A stretch of DNA of 64,000 bases from Streptomyces sp. CoH27 (GCF_020181035.1 NZ_JAIQYY010000023.1:1-64000); one strand, 5' to 3'. Shown: positions 8,873-17,687, numbered from the stretch's first letter. The notes: generated from the sequence alone by a model not told the origin. Numbers and translations: made by a program.

Positions 8873-9339
8873 GTCCTCACGGTACCGGCGGGGTGTGACA
8901 GCGCGGATCGGACCGCCGGGGGCCGGGACCGGTCCGCTGGGCGTAGGGCGAGCGGCGTAGGTCGCCGACCCCGGGCTCGGCGGCGGGGCCCCTCGGCCGG
9001 GGTTCGGCAGCGTGGTGGGTCGCTCCGCCGGGGTTCGGCAGTGTCGTGGGTCGCTCCGCCGGGCTCGGCGGTGTGGACCGCTCGGCCGGGGGCGCGAGGT
9101 AGGCATCGGGCTCCAGGGCGCGTGGCACAGGTCCCCCGGCCAAGGGCGTGCGGCCGTAGACCACCGGCCAAGGGCGTGCGGCGAAGGCACCCTGGCTCCG
9201 GCGCACCACGTGGGCCGGGGCAGGGGCCTAGGTCGTGCGGCCGGGGGCGGGTGGGACACGTCGAAGGGACCCCCTCGGTTGCGGCTGCTCTGGACCAGGT
9301 CGCGGCGGTGCCGGCCGTGGAGGGGCGCTGAGGACACGC
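8873..9339. repeat. Gene-free, repeat-rich stretch upstream of the kinase
   Basis: These 467 bases contain no supported gene. At 9000-9061 a 31-bp unit beginning GGGTTCGGCAG and ending GCTCCGCCG occurs twice in tandem, and a degenerate third copy follows to about 9090. A second 19-bp word CCGGCCAAGGGCGTGCGGC occurs at 9136-9154 and 9164-9182. Several CGGCCGGGG words are scattered between. The kinase promoter must lie near its left end. The stretch borders a decayed gene, so it may be degraded sequence that gained repeats by slippage. Confidence 0.6.
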
Positions 9340-9981
9340 GTGCGCGTGCCGGAGGGGCCGGCCGCGCGGGTGGCGGCCGAGCAGCGGGGGCCGGGCCGGG
9401 GCTGGACCGGGACGCCGTACGGCTGCTGGTGTCGCGGGGTGCCGAGGTGACGCATCACGCGTTCCGGGAGCTGCCGGAGCTGCTGCGGGCCGGTGATCTG
9501 CTGGTGGGGAACACCTCGCCCGCGCGGGCGGCCGCGGTGAGCGGGCGGATCGGGTACGCGCGTGTGGTGGTGCATTTCTCCGCGCGCAGGGACGACGGCC
9601 GGTGGCGGTCGAGCTGCGGGAACCGGACGACGGGCGCAGCACGCGCGCGCGTACGGGCACGTACGCGGGGACCAGGGTGTCGTCGCCGGGCGGGGCGCGG
9701 CCGGGGCGGAGGGAGTGGTCGGGCGGCCGAGGGGTGGACGGACCTGGTGGTCACGCCGGAGCGCGGGGTGCGGGTGGTGGACGAGCTGCTGACCGGGCTG
9801 CACGAGCCGGAGGCCTCGCACCTTCTGATGCTGGAGGCGGTCGGGGGGCGGGCCGCGATCGACCGCGCCTCCGACGAGGCGCCGGCGCGGGCTCTGCCTG
9901 TGGCATGAGTCCGGCGACATCCACCTCGTCCTCCCGGAGGAGAGTCCTCACACAGAGCATTGCGATGGCAACTCCTGGTGA
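9340..9981 (+). pseudogene. queA: Decayed queA-like S-adenosylmethionine:tRNA ribosyltransferase-isomerase
   Basis: Fragments of a QueA-family protein appear in order but in different frames. The first is RVPEGPAARVAAEQRG (from 9340). The second is DRDAVRLLVSR to RELPELLRAGDLLVGNTSPA, in another frame. The third is VELREPDDGRSTRARTGTYA (from about 9602), followed by WTDLVVTPERGVRVVDELLT to EASHLLMLEAVGG. The last is LWHESGDIHLVLPEE (9898-9942), in a further frame and ending at a TGA at 9979-9981. At least three frameshifts are needed, and about 100 central residues are missing, including most of the catalytic core. The enzyme normally performs a queuosine synthesis step on tRNA; this copy cannot be functional. 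Reads should be checked to exclude assembly error, though the missing core argues for real decay. Confidence 0.8.
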
Positions 9982-10064
9982 AACCGTTACGTCTCCGGTG
10001 TGAGCCCGCGCATAGGGTCCACATCACGTACTAACGGACATAGGAGAAAAAGCTTCCCGGAGCG

Positions 10065-10096
10065 AACGGGGCAGACGGGCAAGTCTGTCCCGTTTT
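10065..10096 (+). terminator. Terminator or attenuator hairpin before the transglycosylase gene
   Basis: A 12-bp stem with one G-U pair (10065-10076 with 10083-10094) and loop GGGCAA is followed by a short T run (10093-10096). It lies 84 bp after the queA remnant and 184 bp before the next start codon. It could end queA transcription or act as an attenuator in the long leader of the transglycosylase gene. Confidence 0.55.
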
Positions 10097-10130
10097 GCCC
10101 TTCCCCGGTCCACTACCCGGGATCGTATGT

Positions 10131-10279
10131 CACAACTTTGCCTGGGCATTTTGCGCCAGCTAAGAATTGCTCCGTCGCTCAGCGCCGTGGGTCACCGGCC
10201 CGCGGCGTTCGTGCGGGAGGAGCCGATTCCCCCGGCGGACGCAGGAGCGACCTCCGCGCTTACGAGAGGTCCATCAGCC
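10131..10279 (+). promoter_or_regulatory. Structured 5' leader of the lytic transglycosylase gene
   Basis: The 298-bp region before the gene holds no other gene. Within it GTCGCTC (10174-10180) can pair with GAGCGAC (10245-10251) to close a roughly 80-nt domain. Inside lie further complementary G/C blocks (GCCG near 10184, CGGC near 10203). A -10-like TAGGGT is at 10013-10018. Actinobacterial muralytic enzyme genes often have c-di-AMP (ydaO type) riboswitches in their leaders. The position fits, but the usual conserved ydaO core words were not seen, so only an RNA-structured leader is claimed. Confidence 0.4.
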
Positions 10280-11032
10280 ATGCCCAAGAACGTTCTCACC
10301 CGAGCTCATAGTCGCGCCCTGTCCAAGCAGGGCAAGGCCGTCATCGCCGGTGTCGCCGCCCTCGGCGCCGCCGCCCTGGCCATCTCGGCGGCCCCCGGCC
10401 ACGCCGAGACCGTCACCACCGGTGCCCCGGCCGCCGCCGCGCAGGTCGCGAGCAGCACGGCGCTGAAGAACGTCCAGGGCACGGTCACCGACCAGCTCGC
10501 CACGGACACGGTCAAGCTCGACGGCTTCGCCGCGCAGAAGAAGGCCGCCGACGCCGCCGTGGCCAAGAAGGCCGCCGACGAGGCCGCCGCCAAGAAGGCC
10601 GCCGCCGACGCCGCCGCGCAGAAGGCCGCCCAGGACCGCGCCGCCGCCGACGCCGCGAGCCGTTCCGCGCAGCGCCCGCAGATGGAGATGGTCGCCGCCA
10701 AGAGGACGTACGCCAACAACCTCGACGGCTGGATCCGCGAGGCCCTGGACATCATGAAGGCCAAGGGCATCCCGGGCTCCTACAGCGGTCTGCACCGCAA
10801 CATCATGCGGGAGTCCTCGGGCAACCCGATGGCCATCAACAACTGGGACGTCAACGCCGCCAACGGCATCCCGTCCAAGGGCCTGCTCCAGGTGATCCAG
10901 CCCACCTTCAACGCGTACCACGTGTCGGGCACGTCCTGGAACATCTACGACCCGGTCGCCAACATCACCGCCGCCGCCAACTACGCGGCGCACCGCTACG
11001 GCTCGATGGACAACGTCAACAGCGCGTACTGA
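10280..11032 (+). CDS. Secreted lytic transglycosylase (SLT-like domain)
   Basis: This 250-residue protein has a signal peptide (residues 1 to about 42, ending GHA). An alanine/lysine-rich helical linker follows (85-130, repeats of AKKAADEAAAKKAAADAA), then a C-terminal SLT-type domain. The catalytic glutamate is Glu178 in NIMRESSGNP, followed by SKGLLQVIQPTFNAYH and the ANYAAHRYGSM end typical of the family. It is predicted to cleave peptidoglycan glycan strands outside the cell. The ATG has GAGAGG 11 bases upstream; upstream in-frame sequence is leader, not signal peptide. A strong hairpin follows at 11077. Confidence 0.92.
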   Translation: MPKNVLTRAHSRALSKQGKAVIAGVAALGAAALAISAAPGHAETVTTGAPAAAAQVASSTALKNVQGTVTDQLATDTVKLDGFAAQKKAADAAVAKKAADEAAAKKAAADAAAQKAAQDRAAADAASRSAQRPQMEMVAAKRTYANNLDGWIREALDIMKAKGIPGSYSGLHRNIMRESSGNPMAINNWDVNAANGIPSKGLLQVIQPTFNAYHVSGTSWNIYDPVANITAAANYAAHRYGSMDNVNSAY

Positions 11033-11052
11033 GGCCTGGCGCGGACCTCTGC

Positions 11053-11079
11053 GACGTAACGGACGTAACGCACGTAACG
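11053..11079. repeat. Three tandem copies of a 9-bp unit
   Basis: GACGTAACG, GACGTAACG and CACGTAACG occur head to tail immediately after the transglycosylase stop codon and run into the terminator stem. Function unknown. Confidence 0.6.
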
Positions 11080-11123
11080 CCGAAGGGCGGCACCCTGGAA
11101 ACCGGGGTGCCGCCCTTCGGCGT
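11077..11123. terminator. Bidirectional terminator with 19-bp perfect stem
   Basis: The 19-bp arms 11077-11095 (beginning ACGCCGAAGG) and 11105-11123 are fully complementary, with a 9-base loop. The hairpin lies between the convergent transglycosylase and ABC transporter genes and ends 13 bp from the latter's stop codon. It should stop transcription from both sides. Confidence 0.85.
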
Positions 11124-11136
11124 CGTACGGGCGCGG

Positions 11137-13737
11137 TTACTTGCGCATGACCTCCGGCTCGTGGCGGCGCAGGAAGCGGGCCACGAAGAAGCCGCAGATC
11201 ACACCGAGCGCGATCAGCGCGACCATGTCCAGGGTCCAGGCCCCGCCCGTGTGGTTCCACAGCGGGTCGGTGCTGCTCGGGTTGTCGGTGTTCGGCGCGA
11301 TGTTGTTGAAGTCCAGCGTGGCACCGGCCGCGGCCACCGCCCAGCGCGACGGCATCAGGTACGAGAACTCGTTGACGCCGAGCGTGCCGTGCAGAGTGAA
11401 CAGACATCCGGTGAAGACGACCTGGATGATCGCGAACATCACCAGCAGCGGCATGGTCTTCTCGGCGGTCTTCACCAGCGAGGAGATCACCAGGCCGACC
11501 ATCATCGACGTGAAGCCGAGCGCCATGATCGGCACGCACAGCTCGAACAGCGTCGAGCCGCCGAGTACGACGCCCTGGTCCGGGATCTCGCGGCTGGAGA
11601 AGCCGATCACGCCGACCAGCAGGCCCTGCAGCACGGTGACGGCGCCGAGCACGACCACCTTGGACATCAAGTACGCCGACCGGGACAGACCGGTCGCGCG
11701 CTCCCGCTCGTAGATGACCCGTTCCTTGATCAGCTCACGGACCGAGTTCGCGGCGCCCGCGAAGCACGCGCCGACGGCGAGGATGAGCAGCACCGTGGTG
11801 GCCGTGCCGTTCGGGATGTGCGCACCGGTGCGCGGGTTGACCGCCGCGTTGACCAGCAGGCCCCGCTTGTGGTCGATCAGAAGGCTGACCGAGCCGAGCA
11901 CCGCCGGCAGGATCACCGTCAGCGCCAGGAAGCCCTTGTCGGAGACGATCACCGACACATAGCGCCGGATCAGGGTCATCAGCTGCGAGCCCCACGCCTG
12001 CGGCTTGGGCGGCTTGATGGCCTGCGGCGGCGGCATGTGTGCGGATACGGACTGCGGGGCGGCCGCGTCGATGTCCGCCGCGTACATCTGGTAGTGCTGC
12101 GAGCCCTTCCAGCGGCCCGACCAGTCGTAGTCACGGTAGTTCTCGAAGGCGGAGAAGACATCGGCCCAGCTGTCGTAGCCGAAGAAGTTCAGCGCTTCCT
12201 CCGGCGGGCCGAAGTACGCCACCGCGCCGCCCGGCGCCATCACCAGCAGCTTGTCGCACAGCGCCAGCTCGGCCACCGAGTGGGTGACGACGAGGACCGT
12301 ACGGCCGTCGTCGGCGAGGCCGCGCAGCAACTGCATGACATCGCGGTCCATGCCCGGGTCGAGACCGGAGGTCGGCTCGTCCAGGAAGATCAGCGACGGC
12401 TTGGTGAGCAGCTCCAGGGCGACCGAGACGCGCTTGCGCTGACCGCCGGACAGGGACGTGACCTTCTTGTCCTTGTGGACGTCCAGCTTCAGCTCGCGCA
12501 GCACCTCGTCGATGCGGGCGTCGCGCTCGGCCGCGGTGGTGTCGGCCGGGAAGCGCAGTTTGGCCGCGTACTTCAGGGCCTTCTTGACGGTCAGCTCCTT
12601 GTGCAGGATGTCGTCCTGCGGGACCAGACCGATGCGCTGGCGCAGCTCGGCGAACTGCTTGTACAGGTTCCGGTTGTCGTACAGCACCTCGCCCTGGTTG
12701 GCGGGCCGGTAGCCGGTGAGCGCCTTGAGCAGGGTCGACTTGCCGGAGCCGGACGGGCCGATGACCGCGATCAGCGACTTCTCCGGGACGCCGAAGGAGA
12801 CGTCCTTCAGAATCTGCTTGCCGCCGTCGACGGTGACGGTCAGATGGCGCGCGGAGAAGGAGACCTCACCGGTGTCGACGAACTCCTCCAGCCGGTCGCC
12901 GACGATCCGGAAGGTGGAGTGGCCGACGCCGACGATGTCGTTCGGGCCGAGCTGGACCGAGCCGCCCTTGGGCACCGGGTGGCCGTTGACGTACGTGCCG
13001 TTGTGCGAGCCCAGGTCGCGGATCTCGAAGCGGCCGTCGGGCGTCGAGTGGAACTCGGCGTGGTGCCGGGAGACCTGGAGGTCCGAGACGACCAGCTCGT
13101 TCTCCAGGGCACGGCCGATGCGCATCACGCGGCCGATGGAGAACTGGTGGAACGTGGTCGGGCTCCGGTCGCCGTAGACCGCCGGTGCCCCCGCGCCGCC
13201 ACCGGGCGTCTTCTGCGCGTACTGATCGGCGGGTGCCGCCTGCTGCTGCGGGAACGCCGCGGCCTGCGGCTGCTGCCAGCCGGGCTGCTGCGGCGCCGCC
13301 TGCTGGGCCGGTGCCTGCTGCGGTACGGCGGCCTGCTGGGCCGGCGGGGCCTGCTGGGCCCAGCACGGAGCACCGGCTGCCTGCGCGCCGGCGCCCTGCG
13401 CGGCGTACGGCGCCTGCTGCTGTTGGCCGGCCACGGCACCGGACAGATTCAGCCGCGGCCCGTCGGTCGCGTTGCCGAGGTGCAGCGCCGAGCCCGGGCC
13501 GATCTCCATGTGCTGGATCCGCTGACCCTGCACGAACGTGCCGTTGGTGCTGCCGTGGTCCTCGACGACCCAACTGCGGCCGTTGAAGCTGACCGTGGCG
13601 TGTCGCCAGGACACCCTGGCGTCGTCGAAGACGATGTCACCCTGCGGATCGCGGCCGAGGGTGTACGGCCGGGACGGATCCAGCGTCCAGGTCCGTCCGT
13701 TTGATTCCAGAACGAGTTCAGGCACTCCATGCCCCAC
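11137..13737 (-). CDS. Double-FHA ABCG-type ABC transporter (ATPase fused to permease)
   Basis: This 866-residue protein has FHA domain 1 (about 5-100, GRDPQGDIVFDD, SWRHATV, NGTF), then a Gln/Ala/Pro-rich linker (about 130-190). FHA domain 2 follows (about 205-300, GRALENELVVSDLQVSRHHA, SHNGTYVNG). The ABC ATPase comes next, with GPSGSGKSTLLKAL near 329, LSGGQRKRVSVALELL and LIFLDEPTSGLDPG. The C-terminal ABC2-type membrane domain (about 610-866) has six or so helices. FHA domains bind phosphothreonine, so activity is probably set by Ser/Thr kinases. The mycobacterial Rv1747 exporter has the same layout. The GTG start has GGGGGA upstream; an in-frame GTG 12 bases later is an alternative. Substrate unknown. 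Confidence 0.93.
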   Translation of the reverse strand: MGHGVPELVLESNGRTWTLDPSRPYTLGRDPQGDIVFDDARVSWRHATVSFNGRSWVVEDHGSTNGTFVQGQRIQHMEIGPGSALHLGNATDGPRLNLSGAVAGQQQQAPYAAQGAGAQAAGAPCWAQQAPPAQQAAVPQQAPAQQAAPQQPGWQQPQAAAFPQQQAAPADQYAQKTPGGGAGAPAVYGDRSPTTFHQFSIGRVMRIGRALENELVVSDLQVSRHHAEFHSTPDGRFEIRDLGSHNGTYVNGHPVPKGGSVQLGPNDIVGVGHSTFRIVGDRLEEFVDTGEVSFSARHLTVTVDGGKQILKDVSFGVPEKSLIAVIGPSGSGKSTLLKALTGYRPANQGEVLYDNRNLYKQFAELRQRIGLVPQDDILHKELTVKKALKYAAKLRFPADTTAAERDARIDEVLRELKLDVHKDKKVTSLSGGQRKRVSVALELLTKPSLIFLDEPTSGLDPGMDRDVMQLLRGLADDGRTVLVVTHSVAELALCDKLLVMAPGGAVAYFGPPEEALNFFGYDSWADVFSAFENYRDYDWSGRWKGSQHYQMYAADIDAAAPQSVSAHMPPPQAIKPPKPQAWGSQLMTLIRRYVSVIVSDKGFLALTVILPAVLGSVSLLIDHKRGLLVNAAVNPRTGAHIPNGTATTVLLILAVGACFAGAANSVRELIKERVIYERERATGLSRSAYLMSKVVVLGAVTVLQGLLVGVIGFSSREIPDQGVVLGGSTLFELCVPIMALGFTSMMVGLVISSLVKTAEKTMPLLVMFAIIQVVFTGCLFTLHGTLGVNEFSYLMPSRWAVAAAGATLDFNNIAPNTDNPSSTDPLWNHTGGAWTLDMVALIALGVICGFFVARFLRRHEPEVMRK

Positions 13738-14011
13738 TGAGTTGTCCCCCGAATTACCCCCATCGCAGGGAGTCTAGGGATGTCGAACATCGGGGGGAAC
13801 TATTTCAGGCTCCGCCCTCTGACCGAAACCCGGGCCTTGTCACGGATGCACCCGTGCGCTCCAACTCGCGCCGTTGACGGGGTTGAAATCCATCCGGAGA
13901 GTGGTAATCCCGGCGAGGGGGACAAGCACGGCCGTGCCGCCGCGCGGCGGTTCGACGGCCACAGCGCCGCGGTTCGGCGGGATCTGCCACGAGGGGATCG
14001 GGGGATCTGCC

Positions 14012-16210
14012 ATGAGTTCAGCCACGCGTACCGGGGCCGCGCGGCGCGCCGGAAAGGTGCCCTGGACGGATGCCCTGTTGTCCGCGATCGCCGCGGTGAG
14101 CTGGGCGTTGATCGGGATGGCGGGCACGGCCGCGCTCGGACTGCATCTGCTCCAGGCGGACACGGCGGGCTCACTGGGCCCCATGACGGCCGCTGTTGTG
14201 GCGCTCGGGGCGGGTGGTTCGGTCACGCCGTCGGGCGATGTGTCCGCTTTCGGACTGAAAGGCGCCGAGGCGCACACCGCCATCGAGATCACGCCACTCG
14301 GGGTGAGTCTGGTCGGTGCCCTGCTGTTGTCGTGGTTCTTCCTGCGGTCCTTGCGCACGGCCGGAGTTGTCATCGCGCCCGCCGAACTCCTCGCGCGCGC
14401 GGGCACGATGACGGCGCTCTTCGTGGCAATGCTGGGCGGTCTCGCCTGGGCCGGGCACGACGTCATCACCATCGACGGCGGCTCGCTCGGCGCCGGTGCG
14501 CTGCCGGGCGCGGGCGGGAAAGGGGGCGGCGGACTCAGCCTGCCCGGCCTCGGGGACGTGAGCGGGCTGCTGCCGGACCGGATCGGCGGCCTGATCCACG
14601 CCAAGGCCGGCGTCGGCTTCACCGTGGACACCCCGGCCACGCTCCTGGGCGGGCTCGGCTGGTGCGCCGGGGTTCTGCTGATCGCGCTGCTGGCCGGCCG
14701 CCGCGCTCCCCTGCCGCCGGGCTGGTCCGCGGTGCACCGGGTGGTATGGCCGGCGGTCTCGGCGCTCGTCACCGTCCTGCTGCTGGCCGTCGCGGCCGGG
14801 CTCGCCGCTGCGGCGTACGCGGCGATCGGCGACGACCACCCGCGGCGGATCGCCGGCGCGGCCCTGCTCGGCACCCCCGACGGCGTCTGGCTCGGCCTGC
14901 CCCTCGGCCTGTTCGTCCCCTGGGACGGCCACGCCACGGGACTGCTCCGCACGGTCCTCCCCCATCCCCTGGACCAGCTCATCGGCACGAGCTCCGACCG
15001 CCCGCTGACCGTGAGCCGACTGGCCGACCTGGACAACCGGGTGTGGCTGCTGACGGTGGCGGCCGCGCTGGCAATGCTGCTGACCGGCGTATGGACAGCG
15101 GCGCGTACGGCGGTGGTACGGGGGTCCTCTCGCAGCGCCGTGGGGCGGGGCGCCGTGGAACGGGGAGCAGGGGGGCCTCACGGCGCCGTGAGGCGGGGAA
15201 TGCGGGGGCCTCACGGCGCCGCGGGGCGGCGGGGGCGGCGGCTGGGCAGCGCCCTGAGCCGTAGGGTGCGGCTGGGGGACACCGCCCGCGGTGATGAGGT
15301 ACGGCCGCCAGACGGTACCCGCGGTGATGAGGTACGGCCGCAGGGCAACCGCCCCGGCCGCGGAGTACGGCCACCCGACACCGCGCTCGGCCGCGAGGTA
15401 CGGCCGCCCGACACCGCGCTCGGTCTGGCCGTCCGCTGCGCTGTGCGCCTCGGCATCGTCACCGCCCTCGCCCTCCCTCTGCTCGTCCGGCTGGCGGACG
15501 TCTCCGTGACCGCGTCGCTGTCCGTCCTCGGCTTCGACGCCTTCGGCGCGGGTGTCGTCCTGCACGGCCACTTCGGGGCCGCGCTGTTGCTGGGGGCGGT
15601 GTGGGGTGCCGGCGCGGGGGCGGTGGGGGCGCTGCTGGCCTGGGCCACGGGGGCGGCGGGGTCCAGTGCGGTGTGGGCGGCTCGGGGAGCACCGGCCGGG
15701 GTGGCGGTCGACCGGGCCGGGGATGAGGAGGAGGGCGCCGGAGCGCTGTACGGCCCCGGGCGCGGGAGTGCGGCCGAGACTCACGGGAGTGCAGCCGGGG
15801 CTTCGGGGTACGGCGGTGGGACGGGGTACGGCGGTGGGGCGGGGCCTGCGCCGTACGGTGGCCCCGGTGCCGGCGGCTCCGGGCGCCCCGGAGCCGGCGA
15901 CGGTGCCGGGCCGTACGCCCCAGGTGCGCCGTACCGGCCGCCGAACCCGGACACGAACCCCTACCTGAAGGTGCCAGAAGAGCCCCGCGGGGAGCCCGAG
16001 GACGCGCGACCGCCGGGGTCCCGCGACGATGTGTACGGCGCCCCGACCGTCGCCGGACCCCTCGACGGCGCTCCCCCGCCACCCCGGCGCCGTCCCCCGG
16101 CACGGCCAGGGGACCGCTCACGGCGGCCGGACGGTCCCGAGTGGCCACCGCCGCCCCCGCCCCCACCACCGCCCGCGGCACCGCCGGGGAAGCCGAAGCG
16201 GCGCGGCTGA
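14012..16210 (+). CDS. Streptophobe-family multi-pass membrane protein
   Basis: This 732-residue protein has many hydrophobic segments: DALLSAIAAVSWALIGMAG, SLVGALLLSWFFLRSLR, LFVAMLGGLAWAG, VLLIALLAG, ALVTVLLLAVAAGLAAAAY, WLLTVAAALAMLLTG, AVRLGIVTALALPLLVRL and GAALLLGAVWGAGAG. It ends in a long proline/glycine-rich cytoplasmic tail (about 560-732, with a polyproline stretch before the C-terminal KPKRRG). This layout is that of the streptophobe family, restricted to Streptomyces relatives and of unknown function. A loop at about 375-470 is built of imperfect repeats (RGDEVRPPDG, RGVRPPDTALG, REVRPPDTALG). The ATG follows a GGGGAT-type ribosome site. Confidence 0.82.
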   Translation: MSSATRTGAARRAGKVPWTDALLSAIAAVSWALIGMAGTAALGLHLLQADTAGSLGPMTAAVVALGAGGSVTPSGDVSAFGLKGAEAHTAIEITPLGVSLVGALLLSWFFLRSLRTAGVVIAPAELLARAGTMTALFVAMLGGLAWAGHDVITIDGGSLGAGALPGAGGKGGGGLSLPGLGDVSGLLPDRIGGLIHAKAGVGFTVDTPATLLGGLGWCAGVLLIALLAGRRAPLPPGWSAVHRVVWPAVSALVTVLLLAVAAGLAAAAYAAIGDDHPRRIAGAALLGTPDGVWLGLPLGLFVPWDGHATGLLRTVLPHPLDQLIGTSSDRPLTVSRLADLDNRVWLLTVAAALAMLLTGVWTAARTAVVRGSSRSAVGRGAVERGAGGPHGAVRRGMRGPHGAAGRRGRRLGSALSRRVRLGDTARGDEVRPPDGTRGDEVRPQGNRPGRGVRPPDTALGREVRPPDTALGLAVRCAVRLGIVTALALPLLVRLADVSVTASLSVLGFDAFGAGVVLHGHFGAALLLGAVWGAGAGAVGALLAWATGAAGSSAVWAARGAPAGVAVDRAGDEEEGAGALYGPGRGSAAETHGSAAGASGYGGGTGYGGGAGPAPYGGPGAGGSGRPGAGDGAGPYAPGAPYRPPNPDTNPYLKVPEEPRGEPEDARPPGSRDDVYGAPTVAGPLDGAPPPPRRRPPARPGDRSRRPDGPEWPPPPPPPPPPAAPPGKPKRRG
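15110..15425 (+). repeat. Imperfect tandem repeats inside the streptophobe gene
   Basis: Words such as CTCACGGCGCCG (two copies near 15177 and 15211), CGGTGATGAGGTACGGCCGC (near 15289 and 15322) and CCGACACCGCGCTCGG (near 15377 and 15409) repeat in frame. They encode GPHGA, RGDEVRP and RPPDTALG units in a hydrophilic loop. The frame stays open, so unit number can vary without breaking the protein. Confidence 0.7.
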
Positions 16211-16463
16211 CTGCGCCGGGTCCCCGCCCGGCACCCGGCCGACACCGCTCCCCCTGTGCCGCCTCCCGTTTCCCCCGTGCTGCCCTGCCCGCCCGGGGTG
16301 ACTCGTGGCACAGTCGAGGTGGAGCCAGGGGATGCCGTACGGGGGCGCCGCGGTTTCTCCTGGTGGCAAGATCCCCGACACCGATCGGACATCCATTGTT
16401 CCGTGTCCGTCAGGCGGACCTCGGCGGCGCGGGGCACTGGGTGCCGGATACGGTGGTGACACC

Positions 16464-17687
16464 ATGAGCGCTTCGCAGATCCCTGCTTCGCAGACCCCCG
16501 AGGTCCCCACTCTCCTCGTCAAGATCTTCGGCAAGGACAGGCCGGGCATCACGGCGGGCCTGTTCGACACCCTGGCCGCCTACCTCGTCGACGTGGTCGA
16601 CATCGAGCAGGTCGTCACCCGGGGCCGCCTGGTGCTGTGCGCGCTGGTGACCAAGCCGCCGGCCGGCCTGGAGGGCGACCTGCGGGCCACGGTGCACAGC
16701 TGGGCCGAGTCGATGAAGATGCAGGCGGAGATCATCTCGGGGCTCGGCGACAACCAGCCGCGCGGTCTCGGGCGCTCCCTGGTGACCGTTCTCGGCCATC
16801 CGCTCACCGCCGAGTCGACGGCCGCCGTGGCCGCCCGGATCGCCAAGGCCGGCGGCAACATCGACCGCATCTTCCGGCTCGCCAAGTACCCGGTGACCGC
16901 GGTGGAGTTCGCCATCTCCGGTGTGGAGACCGAGCCGCTGCGCACGGCCCTGGCCTCCGACGCGGCGGCACTGGGTGTCGACATCGCGGTCGTCTCAGCG
17001 GGGCTGCACCGGCGCGCTCAGCGGCTGGTGGTCATGGACGTGGACTCCACCCTGATCCAGGACGAGGTCATCGAGCTGTTCGCCGCGCACGCCGGCTGTG
17101 AGGACCAGGTCGCCGAGGTGACGGCGGCGGCGATGCGCGGGGAGCTGGACTTCGAGCAGTCCCTGCACGCGCGCGTGGCGCTGCTGAAGGGGCTGGACGC
17201 CTCCGTGGTGGAGAAGGTCCGCAACGAGGTCCGGCTGACGCCGGGCGCGCGCACCTTGATCCGTACGCTGAAACGACTCGGCTACCAGGTCGGGGTCGTC
17301 TCCGGTGGCTTCACCCAGGTCACGGACGATCTGAAGGAACGGTTGGGCCTGGACTTCGCGCAGGCCAACACGCTGGAGATCGTCGACGGCAAGCTCACCG
17401 GCCGGGTCACGGGCGAGATCGTGGACCGGGCGGGCAAGGCGCGGCTGCTGCGCCGGTTCGCCGCGGAGGCCGGGGTGCCGCTGTCGCAGACGGTGGCGAT
17501 CGGCGACGGCGCCAACGACCTGGACATGCTGAACGCGGCCGGTCTGGGGGTCGCCTTCAACGCCAAGCCGGTGGTGCGCGAGGCGGCGCACACGGCGGTG
17601 AACTTCCCCTTCCTCGACACCGTGCTGTATCTGCTGGGCGTCAGCCGCGAAGAGGTCGAGGCGGCGGACACGCACGACGAGGGCTGA
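16464..17687 (+). CDS. serB: Phosphoserine phosphatase with N-terminal ACT domains
   Basis: This 407-residue protein catalyses the last step of serine synthesis, hydrolysing O-phosphoserine. Residues 15-95 and 105-175 form ACT-type regulatory domains (LLVKIFGKDRPGITAGLFD; TVLGHPLTAESTAAVAARIA). The HAD catalytic domain starts with VMDVDSTLIQDE (nucleophile Asp192, acid Asp194), continues with VGVVSGGFTQV and ends with IGDGANDLDMLNAAGLGVAF. The long actinobacterial form with double ACT domain matches the length. The ATG MSASQIPASQ is used; longer in-frame sequence upstream has no homology. Confidence 0.95.
   Translation: MSASQIPASQTPEVPTLLVKIFGKDRPGITAGLFDTLAAYLVDVVDIEQVVTRGRLVLCALVTKPPAGLEGDLRATVHSWAESMKMQAEIISGLGDNQPRGLGRSLVTVLGHPLTAESTAAVAARIAKAGGNIDRIFRLAKYPVTAVEFAISGVETEPLRTALASDAAALGVDIAVVSAGLHRRAQRLVVMDVDSTLIQDEVIELFAAHAGCEDQVAEVTAAAMRGELDFEQSLHARVALLKGLDASVVEKVRNEVRLTPGARTLIRTLKRLGYQVGVVSGGFTQVTDDLKERLGLDFAQANTLEIVDGKLTGRVTGEIVDRAGKARLLRRFAAEAGVPLSQTVAIGDGANDLDMLNAAGLGVAFNAKPVVREAAHTAVNFPFLDTVLYLLGVSREEVEAADTHDEG

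Noticed and set aside
9012..9908. Intact protein of about 298 residues over the queA region
   Set aside because: Only part of this frame has QueA homology; the rest of the homology lies in other frames, so it is a pseudogene.
10131..10279. Firm assignment of a c-di-AMP (ydaO) riboswitch
   Set aside because: Position and gene type fit, but the conserved core words were not seen by eye; only a structured leader is reported.
11107..13704. Very long open frame on the plus strand, antisense to the FHA-ABC gene
   Set aside because: It is the GC-rich shadow of the real gene: no domain or ribosome site, and the minus-strand product has clear FHA and ABC motifs.
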